The notes under the pieces: model-generated
What the model saw: the letters and a program-made list of their open reading frames with translations, nothing else
Database searches by the model: none
What the model was told of the DNA's origin: nothing
In this document: one piece after another, positions 24,301 to 37,129 of the stretch
Layout of the letters: each line of letters starts with the position of its first letter
Numbering within the stretch: position 1 is the stretch's first letter
Program-made: the position numbers and the translations under genes
DNA from: Leucogyrophana mollusca
Lineage: Eukaryota > Basidiomycota > Agaricomycetes > Boletales
DNA length: 64,000 bases
Assembly (NCBI GenBank): GCA_021014945.1
Contig: MU266371.1
Location: forward strand, 90,509-154,508
Direction of reading: 5' to 3'

Positions 24301-27300
24301 CTCGTGTGGCTAAAAAGTGACGACGAGGCGCCTCTGCTTCATCGCGGTATACGCCAGCTTCCGCGATCATGTAAGAGGGGAGAGTTTGTATAAATCCTTC
24401 ATCGGAATCCAAAAGGACGACCTGTCGGAGCTGTGGGTCCAAACTTGCAATGAAGCTTGCGGGATCGATGTCTGCCGGAGCCGCTGGAGGGCCTTGGCCC
24501 GATGTAGGAGCTGTCGGGGGAGCTTGCCTCGCCTGTTCCAGCCGTTCTTGCTGAATTAACTCCGCACGAATCTCCGGTGGCAGAGCATCCAGAAACTCTG
24601 TGCTTATCTGCGAGTCTGGCGGCCTCTCCACCCTGGCCGCACGCTGATCACGGACATGCTGGTTGATGACTTCCTCACGAATGTCATCCGGTAGGGCTTC
24701 CAAGAACGTAGGGTCAATTCCCATGTCAGTGATGTCTACCTCACTCCCGTGAATTGTCACTGTAACCCGCTCAGCGGCCTGAGATGGCTCGCTCGAGCTT
24801 TCGATGGGACCAGCTTCCTCTGCGACAGCACTATCCGTAGTTTCCGGGAGGGGGTTAGTGGCGTCGGGGGCAGCAGTTGTACTTGTAATAGATGCGTCGG
24901 CCATCTCAACGTCCGATGTGGCGACAGTGGCATGTGATGGTAACGATTCTTGAGCTGGAGCACTAACTGATTGCGAAGAGTGGTCGGGAGTCGTCTCCGC
25001 CTGTTGGTCGCCTGTTGCTTCCTCCTTCGCTCGTGCGGCGGATTCTGCTTCCTCTGCGGCAATGCGTTCGGCTACACGCTGCTTGATCGCTTCCTCTTCA
25101 GCTTTATGCTGGGCCTGTTGCCTTTGCTCCTCTCTCAGTTTGGCAGCCTCCACTGCTGCCGGCAGGAGCGCCACCACGGCGTGATTGCCTATTTTGTTCG
25201 CTCGCTCGGTAGTATGTTTTCCGTTCAGAGTTTTGGCTTCTTCGCCCCATCTTTGTAGAGTGAGCAGAGGATCGAAACTGTGATCCTCGGACCGGCTTTC
25301 CGTCTGGCGGGGTCGCTCAACTCGGACACCTCCGGCAAACAATCCCCCACCGCGACGTTGAAGGAAGCCACGTTCCAAGTTGACCATGCCGGCAGGGGTA
25401 ACATCTAAGCGAATTGTATCCAAGGCGGCGCCGTTTCTACCAACGACATGCTGGAACATGTGAGTTGCACCATCTCCAATTATTTCTTCAATGGATTGGA
25501 TGAGATCGTTGTGAGTGGCTGGTCCTCCACGGGCGGCACGACGTGCTCCGCGACCCAGCCCCGATGCTCCACGGTTGGCGGGGGTGCTGGTATCCAGAAG
25601 AAGAGGGTGAACTGTGGCCTCGGAGGGTACAGAGGGCGCATTCCTCGCCCGGCCAAATACTTGGACGTCTTCTCCAGCTAGAAACCAAGTCTCTGTAAGA
25701 AACAATACGGATGATAGCATAGCAGAGCCTACATTGACCCCGATGCCTACGGGACACGAAAGGATTCGCCGCTCTCGGGTCGTTCTCGCCATCGCCATGT
25801 CCGAAAGCATCAACAAAATTGAAGACTTCTTCGCCACCAGGGGGAATGGCATCGCGAATGTCGACAATACCAATCTCACCACGGAAGCTGAACAAACATC
25901 AGCTGAGTATCACTCGAACACACAGTTAAGACGTACTCGTCGTCATCAGAAAGCATATCAGGCTCATCCTCTTGCTCGGCGTGTATGACTGCGATAGGTT
26001 CTGCGCGAAATGTCAGTGTATTATCCGAGTTCGACCACGGGAGCTCACCTGCTGGCTCGTCTTCTTCGTCTGCTTCTTCTCCAGCGTCGTCCACTCCTTC
26101 ATCATCCTCTTGTACATCCTGAGTAGCAAGCAGTGAGAAACACAAATTATCGATAAGAAACATGAATAAGCACCTGCCACATCATTTCCTCTTCAGCCTC
26201 GTGGTCGTGCTCTGGATCATCTTCGCCCTCATCGCGGTCATCACCCTCCCCATTTTCAACCAGATCTTCTTCATATTCATCGTCCTCATCCTGCCAGGAG
26301 TGGCCCTCGCCGTGTGATGCTTCATCGATACCTTCCTCCTCGTCCTCCTCTTCATCGGAGTTTGACGTCGCGTCACTCCCCGTTTCATCGCCGAACTCCA
26401 TCTCCATCTCTTCGTCTTCGTCTTCGTCACCTTCGTCCATTTCATCTTCAGGAGCATAATGAACATCTTCCATTTCCTGGAAATAGTTATTGAGGCCTTG
26501 AGATAACAAAAAAATAACACGCGGGAAGAACAACTTACGCCCCTAAACCTATAGTAGGGCGTCGTCAATGACATGGGAGTATCAGCAGAATTAATCAACG
26601 TACATTCCCAGAGAAGAATTGCGGTATAAGTCTGGCGTTTCTTCTCTTCCTGGTTCGTCTACCTCGATGTCATCTGCGTCGTCGTCGTCATCGGAGACGG
26701 ATATGGCGCTTTCAGCCTTGCCCTCCACGCTATCTTTCGCTTTGTCGGATGCGCGGCTCATCTTGATAGCAACCCGAGTGCTTACAGAACTGTGATGAGT
26801 CGGTATAGTAGAAGATTGCGACGGACTTACAGATTTTCAAGCGGTTTGAGCATTGATGCGACAAGTGTGCGAATGTTCGGATAGTTGAGATCGACTTCAG
26901 CCAAAGCATTTGTTAGGGCAGAAACAAAATTCTTCTCCAGCATGATTTTTGCGATGTGGGTCGTGCTCTCATCTTGCGGTTTGCGGTTACCGTTGTTGAA
27001 CCGCACGGTGAGCAGGCGGTTACAGAGGTCTGCCAAGGCGAGGAGGCGGCCATACTTGGCATCCAAGCTCTCCAAAACCGAGGGTTCCTTGATAGAGCGA
27101 CTAATCGCTTCCAGAACCAATTTTCGGGCAGACACTAGCTCAGGCGACACTTCCTTCGAGTCCGATCCAGGAGAGCTGTCGACACAAAGAGCTACGATGA
27201 CGGACATAGCCCAAGTACACAGTGTAAAACGACCTTTGGTAGCAGCATCAGGTTGAGAGTCGATGGTGCCGAATGTAACCAGCTCGGAAAGGAAGAACTG

Positions 27301-30300
27301 CAGTGCGGCTGTTCTGTGTTTGCTGCCCGCCTCCTTGGCGGGGGTTTGAGGACGTTTCTTCGGCGAATATGATAAAAACGCGGCTTTGCAAGCATCGTAG
27401 GAAAATAGAAGCTCTGTAAGGCATTGCATGAGGAAGCAAGAATACGAGTGACGACCCTGGTCGCTGGAATCTGCGGTAGCGCTGACAGGAGCGGAAGTAG
27501 TTGGCAAATTGGCGATGGCGTGCCCCTTCGGAGTCTGAGAAGATGAAGCATCGACCATGGGCTCAGGCAGGGCTTTGGAGTTCTTCGTCAGCTCGCTGAT
27601 GAGATAATGAACCAAAGAATCCAGCGCTTCCGGGGACCCAGACGACGTAGCCTCTGGAAGCATGTCAACCTGCATATCTGTTCGCTGCTCAGAGGCGTGC
27701 CCTTCGGTAGACGAGGCATCGCCTGACTGAGAAGGTTCTAGTTTGAGAGTGACGTGTTGCACTGCGGAATAGGGTTGCTGGAGCTGACAGGCCGACTGAG
27801 TGACTTGAACAAAGATGCCAGGATCTCTCAGAGCCATTGCACTACAGTGCCGCATGTAGCCCGACAGTTCAGAGATTCTCGTGCGAGGCTGAGAGAAGTA
27901 GCGCTTGACCTCCTGCTGCATTACTTCGTGGAGAACGGGCGAATCTTCGGCAACGTGGCGGAGGATGATGGCAACATAAGACTGACTTCCGGCGACTGGT
28001 GACGATTTCAAACGCGAGAAGATTAGTGATACGCCATCGCGCTTGACCAACTCGGACGCAGTGTTGTGGTTGCGTGTAAGTAGCACCAGAAGCCGTAACG
28101 TCGACAGAAACTCGTCCCGTGGTAGATTGGGTACCGACAAAAGGCGTATGCAGAAATCAAACACGATGGAGCGTGCATCAGGATAACACGGACCAGAATG
28201 TATTTCTTGAGAGACGATGGGCTCCTCCTCCTTCGGCAGAGCAATGGCCGATGGCTGCTCGCCTAGGTTGAGTAGAGACTCTGTAACCAGTAGGAGGGAT
28301 GCCAGCCATGTGGGAATGCTGGGATGCTGGGGCCCAACGCTAATCGGGTTCGACAAAAGTAATGCCAAAAGGCTATCCATCAAACTCCGTCCCAAAGCTG
28401 GAGGGATGGAAGGAGAGTCGGTAAGAACCAATGCGAGCAGGCGACACCGTACTGCAAGCGGCTCCTCTTGCACATCGTAAGCACCAGGAGAGAACGACTG
28501 AATATCGTCAATGAGAAAACGCATGGATTGATCTTCGGCGCCGTCGGAAAGGTGCCGGAAAGCGCTCTGAACATCAAAGATCAGTGACGGGTGTTCGTCT
28601 ACAAGCCGCAGGGATTGTCGGCTCAGACCACTTCTGAGCGGTTCCCGCACCGCATTAAGTTCCTGACGCCATTCCTCAAATCCCTTGCCCTGCTCCAAAA
28701 CTGGAGTCGGGTCGGCTTGAGGCTCAGCTTCGTTCGTGCTTGCGTCCTCAATCGCCATGCCCTCGTCACTGGAGGGCGCATCTCCTCCCTCGGCGGTAGT
28801 ACCCTCTGGGGCTTCAGGTTCAGGTTCTCCAGGGGCTTCGTTCGGCTGCGGATCGGGGGGATATGGGAATGGATGGCTGAGAAGCAGCTCCGTGGCAGCG
28901 TTGACGTTGTTGTGGGTTCGCAACAAGGCTCGTTCAGCAGCAGATCGAGGGAAACCCATATCGGTCAATTGGCGAATGCGGTTTTCGTCGGGGCCAGTTG
29001 CTCTAATGTGCAACCCATTGCTAACTCCAAGAGCCACGCCGGCAGCCCCAACGTCACCGGCGGGATCACCCTTTAGCTCTTCGTTTTCAGCTCCAGTGAG
29101 TTCGAGAACGGTTTGGATGACCGCTTTCACCAGCGGCAGGGGGGAGGAAACAAGCCAAGGAGCTTCCCAAATGCTTCGAAGAAGCGGTACGCTCGCGAGA
29201 CGCAGGCGGACGAGGAAGTGGTGGGGCTCGAAATAATCAGGATCCGTGTCTTTCTTGTCGCGCGTCATCACAAGCACCGTCTGGCCAGACTCAAACAGTG
29301 GTTTCGACGATATGAGGGGATGAATTAAATGCAAGGCGACCTTCAAGCCACCTTGTGCATGTACTAGCTCCTGTTGGGTTTGCTCGGAGCGTGCTTCGGG
29401 TTTGATATTGGCAGAAGCGTCAATGGTGGCCACGAAGTTTTGGCACACGTCAAAGATTGCCTCCAAGCCATTGAGACGTTGGAAAGCGAGTAAAAGCACA
29501 GTATGAAGGGTATTTTGCATCGTTCGCGCTGCTAGCGTATTTTAGATCCGGGATAAATGCCATGGCTTTGCCACGTACCATCAACCAGGAGAATGGTTAG
29601 TAAGCCGAGCATAACGCTATAATAATCAAGGCAATGCAATTTATCCCCTAGGTGAAATGGATCAAAAGGGGGAGAAAAAATCAAGTAGGGACACCAACCA
29701 TTAACCTCTTGCTTCATGTGCTCCAGTATGACATTCGCAATGACCGAGGACGAAGCCAGAATTTGCTTCTTTTGGGTCGGATCAGGATTACGCCTGGCAT
29801 AGAAAAGTTTAACAATGGCTGAAAAGTAAAATGTGTGAGGTATCAAACAGTGGGTAGACGTTATACATACATTGGAAGAAGGGGGATAGAGCGCTGGGCA
29901 GGCCATGGGTCAAGTGCTTGAGCGCTCTGGCATTTGATTCTTGAGGACCTTCTTTCGTCGGCGATTCCGGGGAAGACGGTAAGAGGGGAGCAGACAACTC
30001 AGGCTGCACACCGTTTGCAATCATAGGGGCACTGGTATGTGGAAGGGGAAGCGAGGTTTGACTTGGGGACCTCTCCAGGGGCGAGGCATCTGCACTCGAG
30101 TCCACATTAATGCCTTTGGAGGCCAAAGCGGCTTTGAAGAGTATATTCTCCCAGACGCAAGCGCGATGGAGTGAACCTAGGTCGTTGATGACTTTAGGAG
30201 GCTCGCCCATCAAAGTTTGAAGCAGGCCAATGGCGGCTCTCCCGTGCGCATACCCAGCAGTGGAAAATACATCAGCCATGAGGCTAATGCGAATATGGAG

Positions 30301-33300
30301 AGCGATGAGATTCCGAAACTGCTGGTTGCCTTCCGCACTTTGTGCCTCTTCATTCACAACGGGGTAAGTAAATGATACCTTGGGTAAAACAACACTTGCC
30401 TGTCAACTCGAGAAGCGGTAGTAGCTTTGACTGGGAATCCAACGTTCCCCAGAAGCTGTTTGTTTCGGAAAGAGATGCACCAACCAGCCTCGATAGGTAG
30501 TGCAGCGCCTCGTTTGGACCGACCTCTGCCATCGTGCGTACGACTTGTACTAAAGAATCTGATGCAACACTATTGGCGTAATCGTACGGTAGGCAAGGGA
30601 GAGCGGTGAGCCTGCCAATGCGATCAAGGCCGTCCACGTTCCTGATAAAATCTTTGCAGTGCGGAATATGTTGAAAGAGACCCTCGAGGAACTACGATAT
30701 TGTTAGGAGCCCGAAGCCTGGGGATCGTCAAAACACGTACTCGACAGATGACATCAATGTACAAGACGACATGGTTGTCGTGGGCTCGGAGAGACGGGTC
30801 GTCGTCCGTTGTCGAATCGTCCTTCGGCTCCGAAAGCGGGTCGTTTGATTCCACAGAAGTAATATGCTCGTCTTCTACGCCTTCCATAGGGGCACTCCCG
30901 TCATCGGTCTTACCCGTAACCGGGATGAGGTTATACCATTGCTTCAAATCGTTGGGCACAACATATGCTTCCCCGAGGTCCTCGATCTTGCTTAATGTGG
31001 ACTTGACGGCCTCAAAAACGGGTGTTTTCAGTGACGGATGATGCCTTATCAGTTCGTCCATTGCGGTTCCGATCAAAACCGCGTTCTCCTTATCTCGCAG
31101 CACTTTCATGTGCCGTTCTGACGTGAATATGGAGAAGATTCCTGGAATAATGCTCGGGCGTGCCGAGAGCTGATCTTGGCCAGCTTGATTGAGACACAAA
31201 GCACCGATGGCGTTGGGGATCGCTTGAATGACCTTCCACCCAATATAGATTCAGCTTACATAGTAGTCTATCGGGAAAGATGTTTACCTCGATCACTGGC
31301 TCCAAGCCGGTTTCGATTGCCTTGTAGAACGCAAGGGGCAATCCTGCCTCTTGGATAGTAGGCAGTGATGTAGGCTCATTGTGCACAAAAGTCGCCATTA
31401 TGTTCATCGCTGTGAGCGCTATCAATGGGCATCAATCGAGTGTTGAGCTAAACACCTACCGAGCGGAAGTATACTTGGTCCGAACAAACCACGATACTCG
31501 ATTACCTTCTTGATTGACTGCAGTAAGGAAGAATCGATCAAGCCCCGAAGTCCCTCAGAGGTCCCAGAGGCCTGCATCATCCTGTGCATAGACCGCAACG
31601 TGTGCTTTAGAACGGCCGCCCTGGCAACAGGCAATTCTCCTGCGGCAATGGATAAGGGGGTATTTCTTCAGAATCAAGCACTACCCACCGTACGAGCCGA
31701 ATACTTCGTGGGACCGAGACTCGTTACTGTACATCGTGATATCGAAATCAACCTCATGCTGCGCCCATGGTTAAATCGGCTCGGCGAGATCATGGATCAA
31801 CACTGACCTGAATCCTGTCCACCAATACATCCACACCCCGTCCGTTGGAGAACAATTGAAAGGCGTTGGTGAACCCATACAAAACGTTGTCCACCAACTG
31901 CATTGCTTTCGACACCATCTGTAGCCTCTGTGCCAGCCTGTTCTCGATGATCTGCACAAGTAGCGGCACAAGTCCCGCACCAACGACCATGTTCCCTCCT
32001 GCGGTGTGCGAAGCCAGGTAGGTAACGAAGGACAAAAGAGCCTCCACGAAAGCATGCGGAAGTTTGGATTCAGGGTTACTGACTTCGACTATGGTTTTCC
32101 GAAGAAGTGTCATCAAAATGCCATGGTTGACCCCGGCGTTCACAGCTGCCAGTACCTCCTGGATCTTTCCCCGATACCTTGCGAGGGAGTCCAGAGCCGC
32201 GATAGCAGCTGTCTGAACTGAAACTGAGACGCCACAGTCCAGTTGAAGCATTTCTGCAATGTGGGTGGCGAGATCCGGCTCGTATAGGAACAACGACGAT
32301 AGGGCCTGCGACTCTGAGTGGGTGTGCCCGTAAATTGCGATAGCCAGGAGGCGAATAGCGACGAGCTTTTCCCGAATTTCTTGGTTGCCAGTGGCAAGCG
32401 CCTTAGCGGAGCGCAAGCGGCACAGAAGTTCGAACTTGTCGTCATTGGACAGCGGGTGGAGTTCCATGACATCTGCTAACGTCTCCATCACTTCTTTCTT
32501 CTTCAACGTCTCCTCATCGATATGAATGTTAATTGCACCAGCGTTTGCGCTCGAAGACGCATTCGCGGGCTTTCGTGGAGTAGTAGGAGTGGCATCGAAC
32601 ACATCGGGCTCCGGCTTCTGCTCCTTCTCTCTGGCGTCAGTGCGATAATAGGTGAAACTTACGTCACGGGCATCGGTTGGCAAGAGGTCGACTTGAGGCA
32701 CGCCATTTACACTGGCCAAGTCCAACAAACTAATCCCATACTCGTGAAGACTAGGCCAGCGTTTCGAGAGAGACAAGAGCCGTGGCGTGGAAATGTTAAG
32801 GGCATGCGAGACTGCTGGCTGTGCAGAGTATTGTTGAGAAGGCCGAAGAAGCAGATTGAGGGTCAAGATCAGGACATCGAGATCAGACGCAAAGAGCAAG
32901 CTGCTAAGCCTCTGAAGAAAAGGCATTAACCTGACAGGTATAAAGTCCGAGAGAAAGTAGCGCACGTCATATGAGTTATAGGTCTTCCGATTGGTGGAAT
33001 TCTCCAACAAAAGCCTTTCAAACCGGAGGATTTCGCACACGGATTGCTTCGTCACGGGGGTGAATGAGTTGATCTGGAGCTTGTCGACGTCGTAATCACG
33101 AATAGCTTCCTCCAAGATGTCATCGAACTTGTCCAGGACCTTGGTCCATGCATTCAAATCTGATCGGGGCCATTTCCAGGTGTCGATCTGGGACAAAACC
33201 TGTGGTAAATTGTCGCTTGAAGTATTCAAGAGCTTCTTAATGAGCTCAGCTACTTGAGGGTGCTATACGAAGCGGACTATTGAGTGATGTGACATGAAAG

Positions 33301-33360
33301 AGCACATTAGCGGAAACGAACCGGAGGGGTCGCCCTCTTAGATTTCTGGGTGATCTTCAT
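21320..33360 (-). CDS. tom1: Giant HECT E3 ubiquitin ligase (TOM1/HUWE1 family)
   Basis: Ortholog of yeast Tom1, fission-yeast Ptr1 and human HUWE1: a very large ligase acting in nuclear protein quality control, histone turnover and mRNA export. ATG 33360 opens [13 protein letters not shown]; the protein is roughly 3,600-3,700 residues. Domains in order are the N-terminal armadillo-like DUF908 and DUF913 region (33.3-29.8 kb), a UBA domain near 28.98-28.86 kb ([15 protein letters not shown]), and a long Asp/Glu-rich segment (26.7-26.0 kb). Ubiquitin-binding UBM-like repeats follow near 24.72-24.54 kb ([32 protein letters not shown]). The HECT domain lies at 22.6-21.32 kb. It includes [20 protein letters not shown], the catalytic cysteine in LPQAHTCFNQ, and the end [10 protein letters not shown]. 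The cysteine codon is split by an intron. Another short intron near 23.5 kb restores the frame between two long exons. No disabling change was seen. Confidence 0.95.
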
Positions 33361-33654
33361 GGTCCGCAACCACGGCGGGATAGAATATTATCTGCCTCCC
33401 TTGAGCACAAATTACAAGACTGATGTTGGGCTACAAAGGATAAAGCAGAGACAATCCTTTGGTTGGAGTTAGACTTTGGGCAAGAAACCTGGAAAGCTTA
33501 CGACTTCGGCTGGATATATCAGGGAAGATATTCCCATGGCTGACTCAGCCTGTCATTGCCACGGTCACGCTCCCGCCACAATATAAATTGAATTTCGACG
33601 CGTCGCGTCTCCGAACAACAGGACTTGGAGAACTAGTCACATCCTAAGATACCT
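33361..33654. promoter_or_regulatory. Bidirectional promoter of tom1 and sub1
   Basis: Only 294 bp separate the divergent start codons of tom1 (33360, minus) and sub1 (33655, plus), so the two genes must share promoter sequence. A run resembling a TATA element (AATATAAATTG, about 33580-33591) sits about 70 bp before the sub1 ATG. Confidence 0.5.
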
Positions 33655-34315
33655 ATGGCGAAGCGGAAGAACGTTACCGATGACGAAGAGGAATACGAAA
33701 GCTCAGAGGAAGAACAGTCATTAACAAGCAAAAGCAAATCTCGCCAGGTAATTCGCGCCATGGGGACTTCACCGCCTGATTGACCGAATCTACACGCTCA
33801 GAAAAAGAATGCAAAGGCGAAGGATGATTCTGATAGTGAAATCCAAACGATGCGGCCACTGACAGCGAAGAAACCAAAATTATTTGCTCCAGTGCGTAAC
33901 AACGACGTGAAGTCATGGCTCGTGTTGCTGAATCGTCGGACCCAGGATTCCGCTAGAGCAAAAGATGCACCCAAGGTTCTCACTAACAAAGACGGCGAGA
34001 AATACATTGATCTTGGTAAGAGCAAACGCGCTACTGTGCGACCTTTCAAGGGTACGCTCAGACCATGGTACCATCTGGACGATGAATCTGAGTACAAACA
34101 CCCGCCAGGCAACGTCTACGTTGACATACGCGAATATTTCGGTACAGATGGAGAGCAAAAGCCCGGCAAGAAAGGCATATCTCTGTCCGTCGAGCAGGTC
34201 CAAGCCAAACCTCTTTTACCATCGATATGCTGACCGTGACGTCACGCAGTGGGACCTTCTCAAGAATAGTATAGACACCATCGACTCCTTCTTTGAGGAC
34301 CAGAAAAGGAAGTAG
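33655..34315 (+). CDS. sub1: Transcriptional coactivator PC4/SUB1
   Basis: Small nuclear single-stranded-DNA-binding coactivator of RNA polymerase II, also involved in DNA repair. It starts MAKRKNVTDDEEEYESSEEE, an acidic/serine-rich regulatory head. The PC4 core follows: KYIDLGKSKRATVRPFKG, YVDIREYFGTDGEQKPGKKG and ISLSVEQWDLLKNSIDTIDS, ending FFEDQKRK. Introns lie after SKSRQ (GTAATT to CTCAG) and after SVEQ (GTCCAA to CGCAG). A third segment (33892-33945) of 54 nt with GT-AG ends is in frame either way, so it may or may not be spliced. Divergent from tom1 and convergent with the ABC1 kinase gene (113 bp apart). Confidence 0.95.
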
Positions 34316-34428
34316 TTTCGCCGTGATCTATCGATGATTGACTGTCTATATACATGCATCATGTCCGCAGTCCTTGATTATGCGCATTCCAGGTTGTATA
34401 TTAGATGTAGCTTTTAACCTGTTCATCG

Positions 34429-36905
34429 TCACGAGAGACCAGAGGCCGCCTTGTGTGCACCCTCTAGACCTCTGGCACTAAAGCCGCGAAGCCAGGCTAT
34501 CGTTTTGACAATAGACGCCTGTGCGTCCATAATTCCTTCTAGTATGGTTATGCTAGAATAGCCCTTGACGTATCTCCTGCAAGCCACAAGTGAGTAAATT
34601 TGGCCCCAAAGACTGGGTATCACAGCACGAACCACCAGCACGTCGATAGTTCAATGATCGACCCTATTCGTCGTAGGCCTCCCTCTTGTATCCGTCTCCT
34701 GTCGTCCTGCCAAACTGCCAACAGACAGTACTTTGACGTTATCAGAAATATTCGGACCTGACATCACAACATAAGCATCCTGAAAAGCAGAGCAGGGAGC
34801 AGCTTACGCTCGCATGAGTGGTGGCCAACGCGTGATCCAAACCCCTGTCAGACATTCCGTTAGCACGGACGTGTTGCAAGGACGACAAACACGAACCTCG
34901 TCAAATCATTCAGCTTCAATACCATCAGCACGCGTCGAGGTACACGGCGCAGAACGTCGAACACCGATAACAGGAGTCCTTCTCGGTTGATCACCGCGTT
35001 GCGAATGGCCTCCATCTCTTCCTCGCTCTGGGGCATCATGTCGATCATGCTTGAGGCACGCTTGAAAGTGCTTTGGGACGAGTCTTCGTCTTCCCATGTG
35101 CCCTCCAGAGCCGCGCGTCCTGGACTACCAGTGATATACGACCCACCAGATAAAACAAGCATACATACCAGTGATGGCGGCCTCAAAAACAGGATACTAC
35201 AAATAGGCTCATCAGAAAGAACCTGCGAAACCGGAAGCGCTACTCACCAGGTCTGAGGTTATGTTGCCAACCAACTCAGCGTACTTCCGTCGGTCTGCAT
35301 TTGTTGAGGGTGAAGCAGGTGCAATCAAAGCAAGCCATAATTTGCTATAATTTATCCGTAATTCGGAATCCATGTCAAAGTAAAGCCCGTGATCCAAGAG
35401 CACGATTTCAAAATTGAACGGGGATCTGGATGTCGTTGGTGCGGGTCGAATAAGTAAGTTACCTGGATCAAGGTTAACACACGATGGGTCAGTGCCTAGC
35501 AAGTGCCATACCAGGGTGAGGATCCTGAAAGGACGTCAATCCCAAGTACGATAGAGCGAACTCTGAGCTCACCGCATGAAAAAATCCGTTCACGAACACC
35601 ATCTGATTAAATATCCGCGTCAACTCCAGCGCGACCTTATTCCGGTCGATATTCTTTTCCGCGAGATATGCGAGATCATCAACTCGAGCACCCTGTATAT
35701 ACTCCATGATCAAAACCCGCTTTGTCGCTGACACCACTTCTGGGATGTACAACGATGTGCGAATATTGCGGAAGTCAGCGGTCGCCCGCTCAGCATTGCG
35801 CGCCTCGTGGATGAAATCCATCTCCTTGGGCAAGTTTTCGCGCATCTCTTCAGCCAACCAGGTGAACTCGAACTCGGGGAACCAGTACTTTATCCAGCCT
35901 AGAATCCAAAAAGTATGGGAGCCTGACCCTATTCAAGTGACGGACATACTTACCAAGCGTGACCTCGACCATTTCCATATCAATGTCACAGAACTCTGCA
36001 AGGTGAGGGTGTTGCAGCTAATGCACACGTGTGCTATATGAGTGAAAAGCCCCCAGTAGAATGTGAGGACGGTACCTTCACAGCAACCTCCTTCCGGGAC
36101 TCGCGGTGACGTCCAACATGAACCTGAGCCAAACTTGCAACGCCAATAGGGACTGGATCAAAGTCGTCGAATAGCTCGCTTATTGGCTGGCCCATGTCCG
36201 ATAGAAACAGTGCTTCCACATTTTCATAAGGAGTTGGTTCACACCTGTCCTGCAGGGGACGCATAGTGCTGGTCCACTCCCTCGGAAGTACCACTCTACG
36301 ATTTTGTTAGGACCGTGCACCACCATAGCTGCACATAACTCACAAGGAAGCCATATGCTGGCCCAGCTTTATAAAGACGCCTCCACGGCCATTCAGTATA
36401 GGCAGGTACATTGTGTGGGATAGTCGCACAGACCTCCATTCGCCAACAGTGCCCTTAAAACCCTCTTTGCGCTCCTGGTATGACACTTCGAATACGCTTC
36501 AAGTCGTTCATCTTCCGAAGGATACTCGCGGGCGAATGTTCGCTTGTAGTCGATAGCTCCAGCGATGGCAGCCTCTGTAATTCCATTCAGGTAACCCGAG
36601 GCGCAAGCCACGTTAAACCACGCACCCGCTACTCGAGAACACCGTACTGCTGCCAGTATCGTATGTCTGAATGGTTGGTACTGATCATATGCGATGTATC
36701 CGACTCCAGAGAGCAGCAGCAGCGTTGCAGGATAGACTACCCATGGGCGTGGGTCGGGCCGATTGCGAGGGTGTGACGAAGCTTGTGAAGACGAGCGGCG
36801 CGGTTTTGTGTGCGGAATGCGACGCAGAGGCCTGGTCGAGGGCGAAAGTAAAGATTGTGAGTGTTTCCAAGGGAGAGAACAACGAGGTATGGTCATGAAC
36901 GTCAT
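34429..36905 (-). CDS. ABC1/UbiB-family atypical kinase (ADCK1/MCP2 type), mitochondrial
   Basis: Atypical kinase-like protein; yeast Mcp2 and ADCK1 act in mitochondrial lipid homeostasis. The N-terminus is basic and Ser/Arg-rich (RPLRRIPHTKPRRSSSQASS), as for a mitochondrial presequence, followed by one membrane helix (VVYPATLLLLSGVGYIAYD). The UbiB hallmarks are visible: the KxGQ motif in VFIKLGQHMASL, the modified alanine loop PIGVASLAQVH, the lysine motif EVAVKLQHPH, MDFIHEARNAE, a metal-binding HADPHPGNLL rebuilt across an intron, and LLDHGLYFDM. PIGVAS in place of AAAS suggests the ADCK1 branch. The last exons join as HASVRIFLITSKYCLLAVWQ, then CWWRYVKGYS and the end LEGAHKAASGLS. About nine introns. 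Confidence 0.9.
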
Positions 36906-37129
36906 GCTACTAGAAAGATTGCAGCATCATAACAAGCTGGCGCCCACTCGGTAACGGTAAAGCCACATTGTCGCAAAAAGTAACACCATCGAGGCAGCTG
37001 TGGATATCACGTACGTCCAATGGTCGTATAGGTTTTTCTCAATGAAATGACATCGACAAGCACGTAGAGCTACAGCTGATCATAATAAAGATACATGCAC
37101 GCGGTCCTACAAAAAAACGCGCCCCGCAA

